Assembly (NCBI GenBank): GCA_947172645.1
Contig: CAMWBY010000010.1
Span: 80,772-144,771, forward strand
DNA length: 64,000 nucleotides
Reading direction: 5' to 3'
Source of the DNA: an uncultured Lachnospiraceae bacterium
Lineage (GTDB): Bacteria > Bacillota > Clostridia > Lachnospirales > Lachnospiraceae
Shown: piece after piece, positions 63,569-64,000 of the stretch
Layout of the letters: every line of letters starts with the position of its first letter
Position numbering within the stretch: position 1 is the first letter of the stretch
The notes under the pieces: model-generated
What the model was told of the DNA's origin: nothing
The model's input: the letters and a program-made list of their open reading frames with translations, nothing else
Database searches by the model: none
Position numbers and translations under genes: made by a program

Positions 63569-64000
63569 TTATAGCACATCTGCAGGCGCTGCCCCATCCG
63601 CATTTTCCTCCGGTGCGGCTGCTTCTGCCGTTACCTCCTCTGTTTGTTCCGTAACCGATGCCACACCTTTCTCATTCACCGTATAAGAAACGCCGTCAAC
63701 CGTCACAGAAACATTCTTCTGCAATGCGCCGGTTTCATCATAATAATATGTATTTCCGTCCGGTCTTAGTACCAGCCCTGTCTGCATAACCGCATTTTCA
63801 TCAAAATAATATTCCACGCCCTCAATTGTCACGTCTTCCCGCAGTGCATGTCCGTCCTTGGTTGCCAGGAAATATTTCCCTGACTCATCCTCGAACCAAC
63901 ACCCTTTCTGCACGAAGCCATTTTCGTCCAGATGGTATTTCTTATCCTCCCAGTTCGCCCAACAAGACCGCTGCATCCTGTAATTCGCATAAAAAACTGT
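63569..64000 (-). CDS. Cell-wall-binding repeat protein, C-terminal part (partial at window edge)
   Basis: The frame is open to the right edge; the visible part is about 143 residues. It shows choline-binding/CW_binding-type repeats: KKYHLDENGFVQKGCWFED, VEYYFDENAVMQTGLVL and NTYYYDETGALQKN. An Ala/Glu-rich tail (TEEVTAEAAAPEENADGAAP) ends it. The N-terminal catalytic or secretion domain lies outside the window, so the function is unknown. An ATG at 63976 is internal to the repeat array. Confidence 0.85.
   Translation of the reverse strand, partial: TVFYANYRMQRSCWANWEDKKYHLDENGFVQKGCWFEDESGKYFLATKDGHALREDVTIEGVEYYFDENAVMQTGLVLRPDGNTYYYDETGALQKNVSVTVDGVSYTVNEKGVASVTEQTEEVTAEAAAPEENADGAAPADVL

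Noticed and set aside
1..64000. tRNA or rRNA genes
   Set aside because: No tRNA cloverleaf with a GTTCGANTC-type T-loop or rRNA segment was recognised on either strand; a tRNAscan run would settle this.

Overview
The window looks like a chromosomal segment of a Gram-positive Clostridia species, most likely Lachnospiraceae. Grounds: strong AGGAGG-type ribosome binding sites, sigma-A promoters, gene order matching the Firmicutes rpmF-plsX-acpP-rnc-smc-ftsY and ylxM-ffh-rpsP-khpA-rimM-trmD-rplS-rbgA-rnhB blocks, an HPr-like paralogue, a minimal sufC/sufB pair, and a very large acidic surface protein. The lineage call is inference from gene content; I cannot run a phylogeny. Nearly everything reads on the minus strand. 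The only clear plus-strand genes are tmcAL (about 35 kb) and a soluble chemoreceptor (about 52 kb), plus two small antitoxin-like RNAs.

Layout, left to right. 0-0.4 kb: N-terminal part of a response regulator. 0.6-6.3 kb: a 1910-residue secreted, membrane-anchored surface protein with tandem repeats and a Cys-rich C-terminus. 6.6-7.4 kb: two tandem copies of a type I toxin-antitoxin-like module, each with a 31-residue hydrophobic peptide on the minus strand and a convergent small RNA on the plus strand. 7.4-18.3 kb: housekeeping block running from ylxM-ffh through ribosomal protein and rRNA/tRNA maturation genes, two signal peptidases, rnhB and two small secretion-like genes, to pgeF. 18.4-24.0 kb: accessory island (DUF4091 protein, DUF1905-C39 fusion, AraC regulator, GH25 lysozyme, YitT protein). 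24.1-33.6 kb: ilvA, ftsY, smc, rnc, acpP, plsX, a coiled-coil repeat protein, rpmF and yceD. 33.7-38.6 kb: pta, tmcAL and two phospholipid genes. 38.6-48.2 kb: minimal SUF pair, sbcCD, a leader sORF with an HPr-like gene, feoAB and an NAD-dependent epimerase. 48.2-51.4 kb: an ECF transporter operon (S, fused A-A', T). 51.7-53.1 kb: the chemoreceptor. 53.2-64 kb: DUF711/ACT pair, WalJ-like hydrolase, FtsA-like ATPase, coaE, polA, a zinc-finger anti-sigma-like protein, bactofilin, a degenerate LytM protein and the end of a wall-binding protein.

The genes form recognisable working groups: SRP targeting (ffh, ftsY, ylxM) with signal peptidases; ribosome and RNA maturation (rpsP, rplS, rpmF, rimM, trmD, rbgA, rnc, khpA, tmcAL); phospholipid synthesis (plsX, acpP, plsC-like, cls); chromosome upkeep (smc, sbcCD, polA); iron and Fe-S supply (feoAB, sufCB); and envelope or cell-shape proteins (bactofilin, degenerate LytM, FtsA-like, GH25). 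The most unusual items are the duplicated toxin-antitoxin module, the 35-codon TTG-initiated sORF whose start lies in a palindrome ahead of an HPr-like gene lacking the catalytic histidine, and the Cys-rich C-terminus of the giant surface protein.
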